Assembly: GCA_019096065.1 (NCBI GenBank)
Contig: JAGUCH010000001.1
Coordinates: 992,001 to 1,056,000 of the forward strand
Source of the DNA: Paracyclopina nana
Lineage: Eukaryota > Arthropoda > Copepoda > Cyclopoida > Cyclopettidae
Reading direction: 5' to 3'
Length of the DNA stretch: 64,000 nt
The translations under genes and the position numbers were made by a program. Shown here one piece after another: positions 47,701 to 60,400 of the stretch. The notes under the pieces are model-generated. The model was given only the letters and a program-made list of their open reading frames with translations, had not been told where the DNA came from and did no database searches. Position 1 is the stretch's first letter. Each line of letters starts with the position of its first letter.

Positions 47701-48745
47701 AAGCCACAACAGCCAGCATTGACCACATTCTTTTTTAGATTATCAGCCTAGGTAGTTTACTTTCCATCATCTCTCATAAAATGCCACTTTGCTTTGAGGG
47801 GACTTTGATGCAAACAAAGCTAATTTTAAAAGCTTAATCAGCAACTTAGGCACAACAAGAAGATGATGGAAGTAATTCTTATTTTTTTACCTGTCAAGAG
47901 GTGGGTTCATTTCAAGATCCAGGCGATCCATGGATACTGATAAGGTCCTGAAATTCAAGTGGTCCTGGGTCACGTGACGTTGTTCCTCCCATGATGGTGT
48001 CAGCTGAACTGGTTGGCCATCTTGACCAGTTGCCATCATGTTGTTGGAGTTGAGAAATGGCTGCTGTTGCTGATCCATGCCTGAAAAAAAAGCACTTGAT
48101 GTCACACACAAAAAAACACTGGCAATTTGCAAAGGAATGTGAAAAATTTGTGTTCTATCAGACACATTCTTCTCTAACTGTGTGTCACTTCTGTGAGCTG
48201 AAAGCTGAGCAATTCTCATCCTGCTTTTATCACTGAATTGAATTAAAATGGTACGCACTTTTCAAGCTAAGAACTGAAAACACACCAACAAGCTTCATTG
48301 GAAAATTTCATTTGCTATTTTGACGCAACCTCAACAGGATCCGCAACTTATTTTGTCCAAGATTTGTTGCAACCAAACACTAAAATAAGGGCTTTCCAGC
48401 TTATCGGAACATGAAATTAAGCTAATATTATAAATCTTTCCAAAGTGTGTAAGTCATTATTTTTTTAATTGGGATGATATAGATGACGACATGAACTTAT
48501 TTGTGCAGTTGTCGATTCTTTGTTTTTAGGCTTTAGCACTTGATATTACCATTGTTACGAGTTGAGGCCAAGGAAGGCCATTGATGGTCTGAATTGGCCC
48601 CAATTTCTCTTTGTTGTCGAAGCAAAATTGCCTCTTCCTGATCATGATGATGATGTATTGAAGGCCTTACAACTCTAGCTCGAGATTCGAAATCTTCATG
48701 ATGGGCTTGAATGGCTTCTCCACTGTACATAGAATATCTTGCCAT
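38759..48745 (-). CDS. Equilibrative nucleoside transporter (SLC29 family) with two alternative N-termini
   Basis: The shared transporter body is encoded by nine exons: 42633-42552, 42145-42006, 41687-41542, 41038-40953, 40898-40752, 40178-40004, 39642-39521, 39451-39249 and 38924-38759. Form A adds exon 43532-42739 (total 2061 bp, 686 residues). Form B adds 48745-48550 and 48080-47891 (total 1653 bp, 550 residues). Both end in phase 2 with an Arg codon (PRDR or PLDR) joined to FNLIYLTLILHGIGTLMPWN. ENT hallmarks are GIGTLMPWNMFITA in TM1, NTVYGLAAKLPFKY, then Pro/Cys-rich TM segments, and GGYFSSLAMMYCPR near TM10. About eleven hydrophobic helices are visible. Its known role is facilitated diffusion of nucleosides across membranes. 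The N-terminal extensions are disordered (form A: Pro/Arg/Ser/Asn-rich; form B: Gln- and His-rich). The alternative starts are inferred from phase and position only. Confidence 0.93.
41726..41972. mobile_element. Inverted-repeat family copy in transporter intron
   Basis: gcctcaaaaacaaagaactg at the left and gtcagttctttgatgac at the right. The interior has the family's 'aatcttgaacaaaataagtt' and 'gtgaaatgttc' modules. About 245 bp. Confidence 0.85.
44824..45312. mobile_element. Inverted-repeat family copy with triplicated left end
   Basis: Three successive left ends of type 'gcctaagcacaaaagagctg' occur at 44824, 44944 and 45030. They lead into one complete interior (tcttggacaaaataagttg) and one right end (gtcagttctctgcttgtt) at about 45290. 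This indicates tandem duplication of the left arm. It lies in the long intron separating the two transporter start regions. Confidence 0.8.
46730..46990. mobile_element. Inverted-repeat family copy in transporter intron
   Basis: Left aaagcctaagcacaaagagc, interior aaaaatcttgaacaaattaa, right cagttctttgcttggagc. About 260 bp. Confidence 0.8.
48262..48535. mobile_element. Inverted-repeat family copy between transporter exons 1B and 2B
   Basis: Diverged left end caagctaagaactgaaaaca and right end gttgtcgattctttgttttt followed by aggcttta. The interior is in reversed orientation (cctcaacaggatccgcaact, ttgtccaagatttg). Confidence 0.75.
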
Positions 48746-51287
48746 GTTGACTTTTTACATGCCCCCCTTGACTCAAGTTGGTCTTTTATTAAAAAATTTG
48801 CTCAGAAAACATCTGGGTTAAATTGCTCTCTTTAAGAGATCTTTAATTTACAGCTTCCTCCTAAATCTTTCCTCCCTTGAGAAAGCTCAGGGATGTTTTT
48901 CTTGCTCCCTTTTTTTTGCTGAAGAAAGAAGCTGTTTGCAAATTTCTTTCTTGGCTGAAATAACCATAAGCTGAGTTCCAGCATAATAACACTTTAAACA
49001 TTCACCAGCCCCACTTGAAGCTTTTTCCCAAATTGGGAAATTGGCTTTGTGAATAGTAGCCGATTTCTGCATGGTTGAAATTTTGTCAGACTTTGCTACA
49101 CAATAGGAATATCACATGCCAAAACTTTGCACAACAAAGCTTGACAAAGTACATTTTTTACGCCTCTCTTTTGACAGACGTGCCATGTTTTTGCACACAA
49201 TTGAAACCTTCCCATTTTGAGGAGAGAAGCCATAGCATATTTGTGAGCTAATATAATTTTGGTGGGATATGCAATTTACATTGCATGCATTCCATTTTTC
49301 CACAAAACTGGTATCATTTTGAATATTTGCCTTAACCACAGCTATGATAATCAGACCAGACCATCAAGCCCTAAGGAAGAACCAAATAAGACTGCATGAG
49401 TAGAAAAAGGAAAACAATGGCTTTTGGGGGGCAAAACAACCCTAACTAGGTTTGGAGCAAGCTGTTTCCACAATAATAAAAGTGTAGCCATATGCCTGAC
49501 CTGACCATAGTTAAGCATGCAAGTCTCAATGCAAATATGTAATATAAATAATGGCTGAGTCATGAAGCCATTAGTGAAGGAGGTCTGAAGCATCTGCTAC
49601 TTTTATGCTAGCAGAAGTGTTGCAATATGGCTCAATTAACCTATTTCTGGTTGATATAAACCTAAGGCTCTCCAAAGGACAAAAATTCACTGCTTTCTGA
49701 GCAAACTCTCAAGTTGTTATCTTTAACTGTAATTTGAAGAGATGTAACTGCACTAAGCACTGGACAAGAAAGCAGCCAAAAAACCTGCACCACTTCAGAG
49801 CAAAGCAAAAGTTGTACTAACTTAGTGAGCGCTGCTATAGCAAGTGAGCAAGCGCGAGCTCTACCTACTTTTACTGTGTCTATATGGTGAAAAACGGTGT
49901 GCAGAGTTGATACAACTGCAGTTTTTTGGTTGTCTTTTTCCATTGAATGTTGCTGGCATTTCAGCCCTAAATAACACCTTAAAATGATTCTATTTTCTGC
50001 CTCAAAATTAGTTTTGAAAGAGTCTGTTTTGATAAATGATTGCAAGTCTTGCTTTTTCCATTTGTCTTGCACTGCTGGCTTCTTCTTCTTTTAAAAATAT
50101 TTAGGAATGCAAAACTTGAATTTTGCCAAAACTCTCCCCACATTTTGTGGGTTTTTCTTTTGTCTACCAATTTCAGTTTGGAAACAAAGTGTGATCCCCT
50201 TGAAAAAATGGAAAAATGGAAGGCCAATTTCCCTGAGCTCTATCAGTCAAATATTGTCATCACACGTTTTTCGTGACACTTTATGTAATGCATAAGTAGA
50301 CCAATCATGATGGCTGACATACTTTACTACAGCTTGGCTGGCAAAGCTCAATTAAAGGCGTTTTTGCAGCCCTGACAAGTTTTTGGCACTTTTCACTTGA
50401 ACTTGGCATTAGCAAATACATAAATCATGATATCAGTGGCTAAGCTCTACATGTGCTATGCTAGCAACTTGCTGATAAGATTTGTCGACTGTTTGGGGGC
50501 ATAATGTAATGATCTTTCTGCAGCTACAGTAACACTGCTACAGCAACTAGATTGCAGCAAAAGCTGAAAGTAGTTTAGTAGTATCATATACTTTTACTGC
50601 AAGTAAACGTGGTTACCTTTCATGACTGCCTACAAGCAAAGCGCTGACAATCAAGAAACTGGACTTCTGAATGACTTTAATTGATTCCATGACTTTTTTC
50701 CCTAGTTTTTTCTCTTAAAATGGGCTAATCAGAACTGAAAGGGTGAGCATTCTATGACAAATTTGCTTGAATATCTTAGATGAGAAGACATTAATCGACA
50801 TTTAAAAAGAAAGGGAAAATTGGCTAAAAAACCAATTATTAGGGATTCATTTGATTTTTTAGTGTCTGCCAGTGCTTTGTTTTTAGGCTTTAGTTTTTGC
50901 TTTCTGATAGATGATGGCATGACATGCACATTTAAACATAATTGAGTCCACAAAGCCAGCTTTCTAATGAGAGCTGCTTCTCCTTATTATTATGTACAGT
51001 TCTCTCTCTCCTTCTGTTATCAGTTCACCTCAGGCCCATTACACAGTGTGCCTTTCAGGCTGAAAGTTTGATGTGAGACAAATGAACAATGTTGCTTAAC
51101 ATTCCTCTCCCCTCAACAGTGAGTGAAAGCCAAGAGTTTGCTACTTGTCATCATCACTTTTTGTTCTACTTCTCAAATTCCTGCTCCTATCATGCCTAAA
51201 TGAATGTAGAAGAGCTTTTCATCTTTTCAAGCATCCTCAATTACAATTCCCCCTTGCTCAGTTGGAAATTGCCAATTGGCTCTCTTT
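48746..51287. other. Intergenic between transporter (form B start) and acyltransferase
   Basis: No supported gene. It contains one inverted-repeat copy (50627-50889). Upstream of 48745 there should be the form B promoter, but no TATA box or initiator stands out. Confidence 0.45.
50627..50889. mobile_element. Inverted-repeat family copy
   Basis: Left gcctacaagcaaagcgctga, right gtctgccagtgctttgtttt then taggc. The interior is more diverged than in other copies. About 263 bp. Confidence 0.75.
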
Positions 51288-54200
51288 TTATTGCTTTTTC
51301 TTCTTGAGGAGGAGTCCAAAAATAAACTTCTCCAAGTTGAGCCAGGGTAATTCCACACACACAAACAAAACTGCTGAAACTATGATGGAATACCCCAGTG
51401 TGGCAAGGAAGATGATAGTCTGGAAACAAATGGTACACTCAAATTGATGCTGTTGAGCTATGGAGAGGTGAAAGCTTATTTACACCAAGTGTGACAGTAA
51501 GTGATACAGTTGAAGTGTAACTGCCAACCACAAAGGCCAGGATGCTTTCATGAACCAAGTAGATGATAAAAGAAAGCCTGCTCAATGGAACAAATCCTTT
51601 CCAGCTAAGGAACTCATTGATCCAACCTGAGGAAAAGTTATCTCATTTTGTTAAGTGTGGACAGCCTGATGATCAGAAGCATTGACCTCCATAGCCTTTG
51701 GTGCAAGCAAAAACCACCCAGGCCAATGCCAGGCCCCAGGCCAATCTATGAAATCCTCCATAAATGGAGTTAGCTGCAGCTGACAATTGTGAGCTGGGAT
51801 CTCCTGGATTCCTTTGGGGCAAGTTCAGGCCATAGATGACAGCAAGGCCCACTGACACTGCAGCCATCCAAGCCCATATGTTGGTGACCTAGTACACTAT
51901 TATTATTAGATTCATAGCTTCTTTGTTGCTGCTGCTGCTCCTGTTTTTCACCTTTGATATCTTGACAGGCTTTGACTTTGTGATGTGAAGAATGTATCCC
52001 AGTAAAATGCCTACAATGTAGGGGGAAAACCTGTTCCAGGGCTTCACATAATGCCAGGCCATGTAGTCTTTGTCAGGCATTGGGTTCACTCCCCCAAGCA
52101 CAGGGGAAGGTCCCCAGCCATAATAAAAAGTCAAAGACATGGGCACCAAAGCTGAGGCCAGTGTGATAAAGCTAATCAGGAACAGGCCTACTTTTTTCCA
52201 CTTCCAAACTATGTAAATCAGTATTGGGGCCACAAGGAAGAATTGCATATCATTTGCCAAGTACCAGGTATGACCCATGCACTAGAATTTACAAAAAAAA
52301 ATGCCTACTAGCAAAGACCTGACAACACTCAGTCGAGGTTTTTATGAATATTTCACTGGCTCTTGTTGACTTTCTTTAGCAGTTTCCAAGTCTTATTTTA
52401 CTTAAGATTTTTTTGAAATCAATCAGGTTAACAAGGGTTGCTCAACTTTTTGATTACTTAGCGTTACTTTTCTTTGGACGTTTCCTTGTTAAGTTAAGCT
52501 TAAACGGTTAAGTTTTAGAAATAAGTTTTCAGTTGATGAAAAAGCTTCAGTGCTATGAAAACAATTTAATGGACCAACTTGAAATTTGAGCTGTTGTCAG
52601 TTGTTTGTTTTTCAGATTTATAGATTTATTGGTCCCTACCAAGCTACCAACTTTTGGGATGGCCATGTTGTATTACTTGAGCTGATTCCGGATAATCCGG
52701 ATCCGCCATGAACATATTGTTGATGTAGAGAAAGTTCATCCATATATCAGTTCTGCAGAAATGTGTGTCAAAAGAATTGAAATGTGTGGGGCCAATTTCC
52801 ATGAATCTGTGAAGTGATGCAAAGTAGAAAAGCACAAAAGCATAGATGCCAGTCAATCTCAGATATCTATGGATGTAGAGCATGGGGAAATTCACACTGC
52901 TCCTATCCAGTTCCTTGAGAAGCAAGTAGCACACCAAGCAACCACTGATCATGAAAAAGGAGTCCACACTGGGGAAAGCATTTAACACAGCTTGGAACAA
53001 AAATGATTGGAACAGCCCCTTAAAATAAATTTCCAATGATGAAATGGGGAATATACAAGATTTTTTGGGAGTCACCTCAATGAGAAATGTATAATTGCTC
53101 ACTGAAAAGAGCATTGATTGGAAGATGCTGAATGAATGGCCCAAAACCACCCAGGACATGGATATGAATCTAATTCCATCTAGGCAGCTCAAATGGTCTC
53201 CACTTTTGGGTGGATCAACATTAAACAGCCTTGAAATGTTATTGTGCAGACCAAATGTACTCATAAACTTGATCCATTCTGGAGAGTCATCATTTTTGTG
53301 GCTTGAACACTTTTTAATAGAAAAGATGCTTACTTGAAGGAGTTTCTCCTTTTATGTAAACCATGTATCCTTCAGCCAAAGAACCAATAATTATCCAGAT
53401 TAATACTAATGATGTAATGAGACTAAAAAGGTTTTTTGAAGCAAGTTTATAAAAGGATCTCTAAAACCTTACATGAATCCAAAGTCTATGGTGTCCAAGT
53501 CAGCAATTTTGTCTTTCACATGGGATGGAAAGTTGGCTGTCACAACATAAAAGCTCCAGTCACTTTGAACAAGTTCAAAAATAAAATAAAAATAAAGGAA
53601 TTGGAAAATGCAAAAAAGTAAAACCTGTCTGCATTGATGCTTTCAGTTAAGATTCTGTTGATTTCTTCATCAGAGCAAGAGCTTGGAATGCACAGTCCAA
53701 ATCTCAACACTGGAGCAATTTCAGTTTCCTGTCAGACATCTCAATAAAGCAAAATAAATACCAAAAATTAAAATTAAACTGTACCACTAAGGTGGGCCAA
53801 AGGAATCCATTCAAAGGAGGAATTAAAACTGGCATTCTTTGCCCCATGTCCTCTTTGTCCACCACACCAAATCCCATCATCATGAACTTTCCCCTTTTTC
53901 CAAAGCGATAATATTTGTTTTCAATTCTATCAAACATTATATGTATACCTAAATTCTTCAGTTTCAATGTTAAGGCACTCATAAAAGTTGCCAGTTGTCA
54001 TGAGGCGTCCAGCCATGATTCCATCAGGAAATTTCGCAGTGGAATCCAGCACTAAAATAGCCTTTTTTAATGTTAATTCAGGATTACATCTACCAACTAA
54101 GATGTAGCAAAATGCAAATGACAATTGATGTGCCCTATTAAAATTTGTTTTTAGGCTGTGCCTACTTTTTAGTGCCCACGAGGAGCTTTGCTGAGTCAGA

Positions 54201-54397
54201 AAGTTCAAGCCTTGCACTTGCTCAGCATACAACTGCAAATGCCTTTGGCACAATGTGGTAGTATTCCGCTGCTGTGATGCAACAGCCCATTTTCGCAAGT
54301 GTTCTCCCGGATTTTGCACTGATCTCAGCAAGTCCATTGATTCCAAGGCCAGCGCGAAATTCGCCCAGAAGCCCAGCAACATTAGCAATCGCCACAT
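51288..54397 (-). CDS. NRF-6-like multi-pass acyltransferase (nose resistant to fluoxetine family)
   Basis: Twelve coding exons in transcript order: 54397-54166, 54051-53949, 53893-53785, 53728-53625, 53553-53473, 53422-53334, 53278-53076, 53018-52677, 52281-51952, 51888-51687, 51626-51486 and 51457-51288. They total 2106 bp and encode 701 residues. A signal peptide (MWRLLMLLGFWANFALA) leads an extracellular NRF domain, recognised by WALKMLDSTAKFPDG, GNFYECL, FRGKF and RFGLCIPSSCSDEE. The acyltransferase_3 domain follows: GDHLSCLDGIRFISMSWVVL, SVDSFFMISG, YIHRYLRLTG, MGHTWYLANDMQFF, then about ten membrane helices, ending ELPWLNLEKFIFG. In worms the family acts in yolk and lipid transport and drug uptake. 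The substrate is not known here. Three introns are only 55, 55 and 57 nt. A further AATAAA overlaps the stop codon. Confidence 0.93.
52303..52616. mobile_element. Inverted-repeat family copy in acyltransferase intron
   Basis: Left gcctactagcaaagacctga, right gttgtcagttgtttgttttt. About 314 bp. The interior lacks the usual 'cttgaacaaaataagtt' module, so it is a diverged copy. Confidence 0.7.
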
Positions 54398-54463
54398 TTC
54401 GACTAGCCAACTTTAACAGCCAATCTTATCTCTTAATTCTCAAGCTTGTTTGCTCATAATCCA

Positions 54464-57400
54464 CTAATAAAAAAACAGAGTCTCCTTACCTGCAGAATCA
54501 TTGGCATAATTATTGCTGTACTGCTGTGGGTAAGCTTGATTGCTGTAGTATTCATGTTGGTACTCGTTAACGACAAAACCGTTGTACTCCTTGGCATGGC
54601 CGTTACCCATGGAGGCATATCCGTTATTTTGGTGCTGTTGCTCCTCCATGAGATATGGAGAAGGCTCTTGGTGGTAAGTTTCCTCTTGTATCAAGTTGTC
54701 CTCGTCCCACCCAACTGTTTTCCTCTGAGTGGTGGCATTGCCAGCTGTAGTGTTGGCATACAGATCAGTTGCCAAATCCTCTTCAGTCAAGGGATTAACG
54801 GTTTCGTGTCCGTAAGAGGAGCACCCTGTTGTTTGGTCGAACATGTCAAAAGGATCTCCGTTTGCTTCACGTTGAGGCTGCTGAGGCTGCTGTAGCAGAG
54901 GCTGGCTGTCATAATCCAATGAGAGCCCATCATGGTTACTGTAGCCATTGTAGCCTAGAATTGGGCAAAATGTATCGGTGAAACTTTGAATTAATGCCTC
55001 AAAACAAAGAGCTGACAACTGTAATTTGAAGTTTTTCCATCTGATGATAAATTATTTATTTATTTAGGTTATGCAGGAAAAGCTCTGTCATTTGCTTTTT
55101 TATTAGTTCGAGTTGGCGAGCAACGCTTACTTTTTAAAGTTGTTGCTAAAAATCTTGAGCAAATTAAGGATCGAAGAAGGAAGAGGTTGCGTGAAGAGCG
55201 CGAGTGAAATGTTCCGATAAAGCTCGGTTGCGTGTTGTCAGCTCTTTGCTTGTAGGACGTGTAGCTTCCAATAGGATAACCCATAGTTTGGGTGGAGAAA
55301 TGTAACCAGTGTGGTTGTAGCATGTTGGAGGCCGTGTCACGTATGAGTGATTGAGTGTTCTGGCCGTAACTTTTTTCTCTCTCTCTTTTGCTTCAGGAAA
55401 GAAAGCTGAATATTATCCTTGAGAGAGCCTTATCCCTTCCCTGTGTAATTTGTGTAAATGTCAAGTAGAGCCTTTTCGTATCATGTTTGATAACGCAGAT
55501 GCAAGAAGTAAAAAGTCTACTATGTTTACCTTGTTTTTGTGCAAATAGTATGTTAAGTGTTGCTTGCTTATGACATGTATTCTACATCATAGCTACTGCA
55601 TGCATGACACTTTTGTATTATAGAATAGTGGCCATTTTTAGTTTGTCTTTATTTTGGAATTTTGCTGTGTAGATGGTTTTCTTGTCAATATAACCATCAT
55701 CCTAATGATGCTTTAGAGGAAAAATCAAAAGGGACACTTTTCATTCTTTTTTCAGGGTTATCTAAGATAAGGATATGGGGACATTTGTATTCAAACAGCA
55801 TTTCATGTTGGGTATAGTTGTAGTCCATTTGTATTTAGGGCATGCTGTGCAATGTATTTTACTACGAGCAGTACAATTTATGTATGAGTTGGATGATGGA
55901 TAATTGTAACGGACGCATGTTTGTCTGTATTTCAATATATTATGTATTACTTGTGCATTTAAGTGTGTGTTTTGATTATAAGTGTGTAAGGAGTATTCTA
56001 CAGCTGATGGCTTTAAAGGAGGCTGTATTCGAGTGTATTTCTGTGAGTTGTGTTCTTGGATTTGGAGAGAGTTCAAAAATACATGCTTCTTGTTCACGTG
56101 GTACTTGCACTAGTTCTGCTGTTTAATTTTGAGGATGTGTATTTCTGTAGTATGTATTTTGTCATACGTATCTGATGTACAGTCGCTGTATCCGTCTAGC
56201 CAGATAAATACCTTGATCCGAAAAGTCATTCCTCCTTTGCAAGCTGTCTGTTGCTCCAATGTCATGGCTGGTGGCATAGTTGGCGGCTCTGCTGTAGCTT
56301 GAGGCTGCCATGGAGGCGAAATCATCCGTGGACGAGGTCACGTGGCCCAAGGGCGAGCCAAAGTGGTGGTAACTGGAAGGCAAGTCTTGGCTTTGAACAC
56401 GCGGTTGGTTAATTGTGGAGGTACTGCTGATGCTAGCAGATTGGGGATACAAGTCTGCCTTTGTCCTCAGGTGCGATGGCCGCGAATACAGCTCAAAGTC
56501 CTGCTGCTGCTGCTGCTCGCTCTCGTAGCCGTATTTGGGCATCGGCCTCCGCTGATGGAGGCTGTTGTGAGGCCTGTAGGTGCCATAGACGAAATCGTTG
56601 TGAGTTGTTTGCCTTTGGAAGGCCTCGCGACGACTTTGACGAGGTCCTGCGCGCTGCAGGCTGCTGTATGTATCAGGTATCATCATGGAGTCAGAACCAC
56701 TGAGCACGTCACCGTAAAAGTCCTCCGTCACATTGTCCGTCACCATCTTGTGTGGCGGCTTACGTTGGATGTGATCTGGAGCCGGGCCGATTTCGTCGAT
56801 CAAATCCGCAGCGGGAGAATGGCAGCTCTCGTTGCCGTTGCTGTCGCTGCAAAATGTATTTTAATTTGTATTCTCGTTGGTTATTGTAATGCTGACTGTA
56901 TCCGGATGCCTTTGACTGTATTTAACTTTGCCTGCATTATTTGATGTAATTCTGCCTGATTTATCTAATACAAAGTGTCCCCCAAGTTTTGGAGCAAAAA
57001 AGTAAAAAATTAAGATGAACCGAGCCTACCATTTTAAGGCACTGAAAGCCTTTAAGCACCCACAAGTAAACTGTATCTTACAATTTTGCTAGCTTTCTGC
57101 TAAAATAAATTAAAAATAATATTATTTTTAAAAAGCCATGCCTGTTGAGGCCTCCCAGGTGGGTCACAGCGTTGTTTTCATCCTCGAAACTGACTCTGTG
57201 GTAGCGTTGCTGGTCCCGAAACTCTTTGGCGGACACTCTTGGCACCACGAACCTCTTTGGCACATGCGGCAACAACCTCCCTCCCGAGGTCGAGCCCGAG
57301 GCCACCGAGGCTGCTGGACTGTGTAGAATATTGCTACTACTGTCCTCTGACAGCCTCAAGGAACTGGGCTCCGGTGGAGGCCAACCATCCTGGCAGCCTC

Positions 57401-60400
57401 GAAATTCAGCTTGAAGCTGCTGCCTTTGCTGCTTTTGCTGCTGCTTTCTCTTGAGGCTAGCGGACTGAAAGCAGCTGGCTTCTCCAGCTTCTTCTTCTTT
57501 GACTGCTAGAATTCGGTCCTGAGCGCCCTCTTGAAGAAGGCTGCAGTAGCCTCCAATCTGCTTCAGCCAGACAAATTCATGCATATACGCAAAAAAGGCC
57601 AAATACCATCGATCAGCTAGCTCTAAAAGCCCAAGGGCAAAATAATGGACGCTGTTGCTCCCAATACACGTGAAGCATGACATGCCCCGTTTTAGAAGTG
57701 AATACAGCCTGTAATCAAAGAGCTGACAACTCATTCTTACTTTTGTCCTTTTATGAGCTCTACAAGGTTTTTTGCTATGTAAACTCCAAGAGAAAAGCTT
57801 AAAAATGCTTTAAAAATCAAAAGGTTGGCAGCGATGCTCAGGTAAAAATTATTAATTTTTTTGGTATAGCTAAATTTGACTCACATTAAAAGTTAATATT
57901 TAAGAGTATATTTCTGGCATATTATGCCTTTCTGTGATGCACAGAACAAAAAATTAGGTAATATTTATAGGGAATGTATCATTCAACTTGCTGTTATTAT
58001 CTGAATTAAAGAAAAAACCAAAAAAGAACCCTGGCATTCAATAAACAAAGTTCAACAGCAAATTATGGCCAGAAGGAAAAATCTCATCAAAGCTCACTTT
58101 TGTCAGCTCTTTGCTTGGAGGCATTATTAATTGCATTTTGCATGTCATGCCTTTGGGTCTTATAAAAAGAGCCAGCTGAATTAAGTGTTCCTTAAAAAAA
58201 ATTGGAATAGCCAGTCCTATCAAAAAATAGTTTTTCAATAAATAACCAGATGGCGCTGTCAAAAAATCCTTTCAAAATTTTTTTTAATGGGAAAAAATTG
58301 TTGCATTTTGTAGCTAGCATTTTGCTTGAATTTGTCTGGATGACCTTTTCAATGCCAAATTCAGCTTGGCCATTCTCGTCAAAGCTCTCGATGGTCGTGG
58401 GCAGAGCTCTGCGCACTGCAAACTGCTTTTTTGGCAACGTTTTGCCACCCCAGTTGAGTGGCTCTCCTGCCGAAGTCGGTGAGGAGCCTAAGAGAGCTTC
58501 AGCCGGGACTGGGTGGATCGTGGTGCTCGTTGTGACTGGCGAACTCGCGATGAGCGAGCCCGGATAGCCGCTCACTGTGGCAGAAGCAGCTGTCTCAAAA
58601 CTGTGCACCTTGGCCGCCTTTCCCTGCTGCTTTTTAGCATTATGATGAGTAAGGCTACTCCGTTCCACCATGGCATAGGTTGAGGAGGGGCCGTAGGACT
58701 CGCACAGAAAGTGGCGGGCTGACCCATTTGTATACACTTCGGAGTAGCCTGCAGTATGCCGGTCAACTCAGAGGAAACAAACAGCTGATGCCATTGAACG
58801 CTGCGTTCAGCTGCGTATCATGGTTGGTGTTTGGGTGAAATATTGGTGAGACAAATAAGCCACGAATGCTTGACAATCCCAAAGGATTTGCTACTGGTGT
58901 TGACGAAGGCCATTTTTCGTTTTTTAATAGATTAATTAGTGCAAATCACAGCCATCACAATTACAGAAAGCAAGCGACTCACTAATTTTGGTTAGAAAAG
59001 GTGATTGGCTTGAATGTGGTAATTTTGTGTGCTCAGCTGTGGATCGCAGTTGATAATTTGGTAAAATATTGATGTGATGAGCAAGTCACAACTGGCTGAA
59101 AGCTTCAGATGATCAACTATCGCAACATAAAAATGCCAATTTTGGCCAAAAAATGTGAAAAAATAATGAGGAATTGGCTTGAATTTGCTACTTATTTGCT
59201 TATCATTACTATTGATGCATACTTTTTTCATATATTGATTAGATGATTTTGGCTGACGCAGTACTGCTATGACAATATTGGCTTTTAAATGTAAAAAAAT
59301 AAACATAAATTGGCTTGAATTGGCAATTTTTGGTGATCAGATGCGTATCACAGTTGTTCATCGGGTAAAATATTGATGCACTGAGCTAGTCGCAACTACT
59401 GAATACTCAGTGTACCTTCACTTAAAAGCCAATTTGGGCCAAAAAATGTGGAAAAATCAAAAGGAATTTGCTTGGATACGCTTTTACCATCTGCATACCT
59501 ATAATACCAAAACAACGATCACTTACATCCATACCCCACCAGAACTTTGGTTCCCGATTCGAGAACGAATGTTACACGATTCCTCCAGAGTACGTATTCG
59601 GTAAAGAATCGTTCTACGATTTTGTCTCGATTAGTCGGTTAATTTGACTCAAAGAAATAATCAGTGATGATTATTACTCGAATTCTAGGCAAAGAATCTT
59701 TAACACAAATCTCGATAAACATTCTTTGATGAATATTACTTGACTATTCAAGAACTATTCAGCAATGTTCAATTCAACAACTTTTCAATAATGAATACTT
59801 TTTGATAATTCAAAAACTATTCAAGAACTTTTAATCATCAACTTGTCAACAATAAATTATGCTTCATTTTTCAAGAACTATTCAGTGATGTTCATTTCAG
59901 CAACTTTTCAACAACAAAAGCTTCTTGACAATTCAAGAAGTATGCAAGAGCTTATGTTCAGTAGCTTTTCAATAATGAATCAAACTTGAATATTCAATAA
60001 CAATTCAGGAATATTCATGTCAATAACTTTTCAAGAATGATCATTTTTTCTTAGTTCAAGAACTATTCACATACTTTTGCTCGAGAACTATTCATTATAA
60101 TATTTTTTCACAGTTTCAAGAGCTTATGAACTTTTAATTTCAGCAATCTTTCAATTATGTATGCTTCTTGAGCAGTCAAGAACTATTCAGTGACATCTGG
60201 ACTTAAAAAATATGTCCAAGTACTCTAAAAATTAAAGCTAGCTCCATCTAGAGTATGTTCTGCACAATATTATAGCTATAAAAGCCCATATCAGTGTGAG
60301 ACATCTGTGGTCTAGAGGCAAGGCACTGGATTCCAAATCTGAGGTTCATGGGTTCGAGTCCACCCTGGGTAAACTTTCATATTGGCTTTTCTAACTTTCT

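Noticed and set aside
55275-55375. Possible small exon of the disordered orphan (…YVTRPPTCYNHTG)
   Set aside because: It is phase-compatible, but the acceptor is preceded by a purine tract and the flanking exons already join directly in phase.
60300-60375. Functional tRNA-Trp gene
   Set aside because: The A and B boxes and the CCA anticodon loop look right, but the acceptor and T stems do not pair and it lies inside a transposon-like element. It is listed only as tRNA-like.
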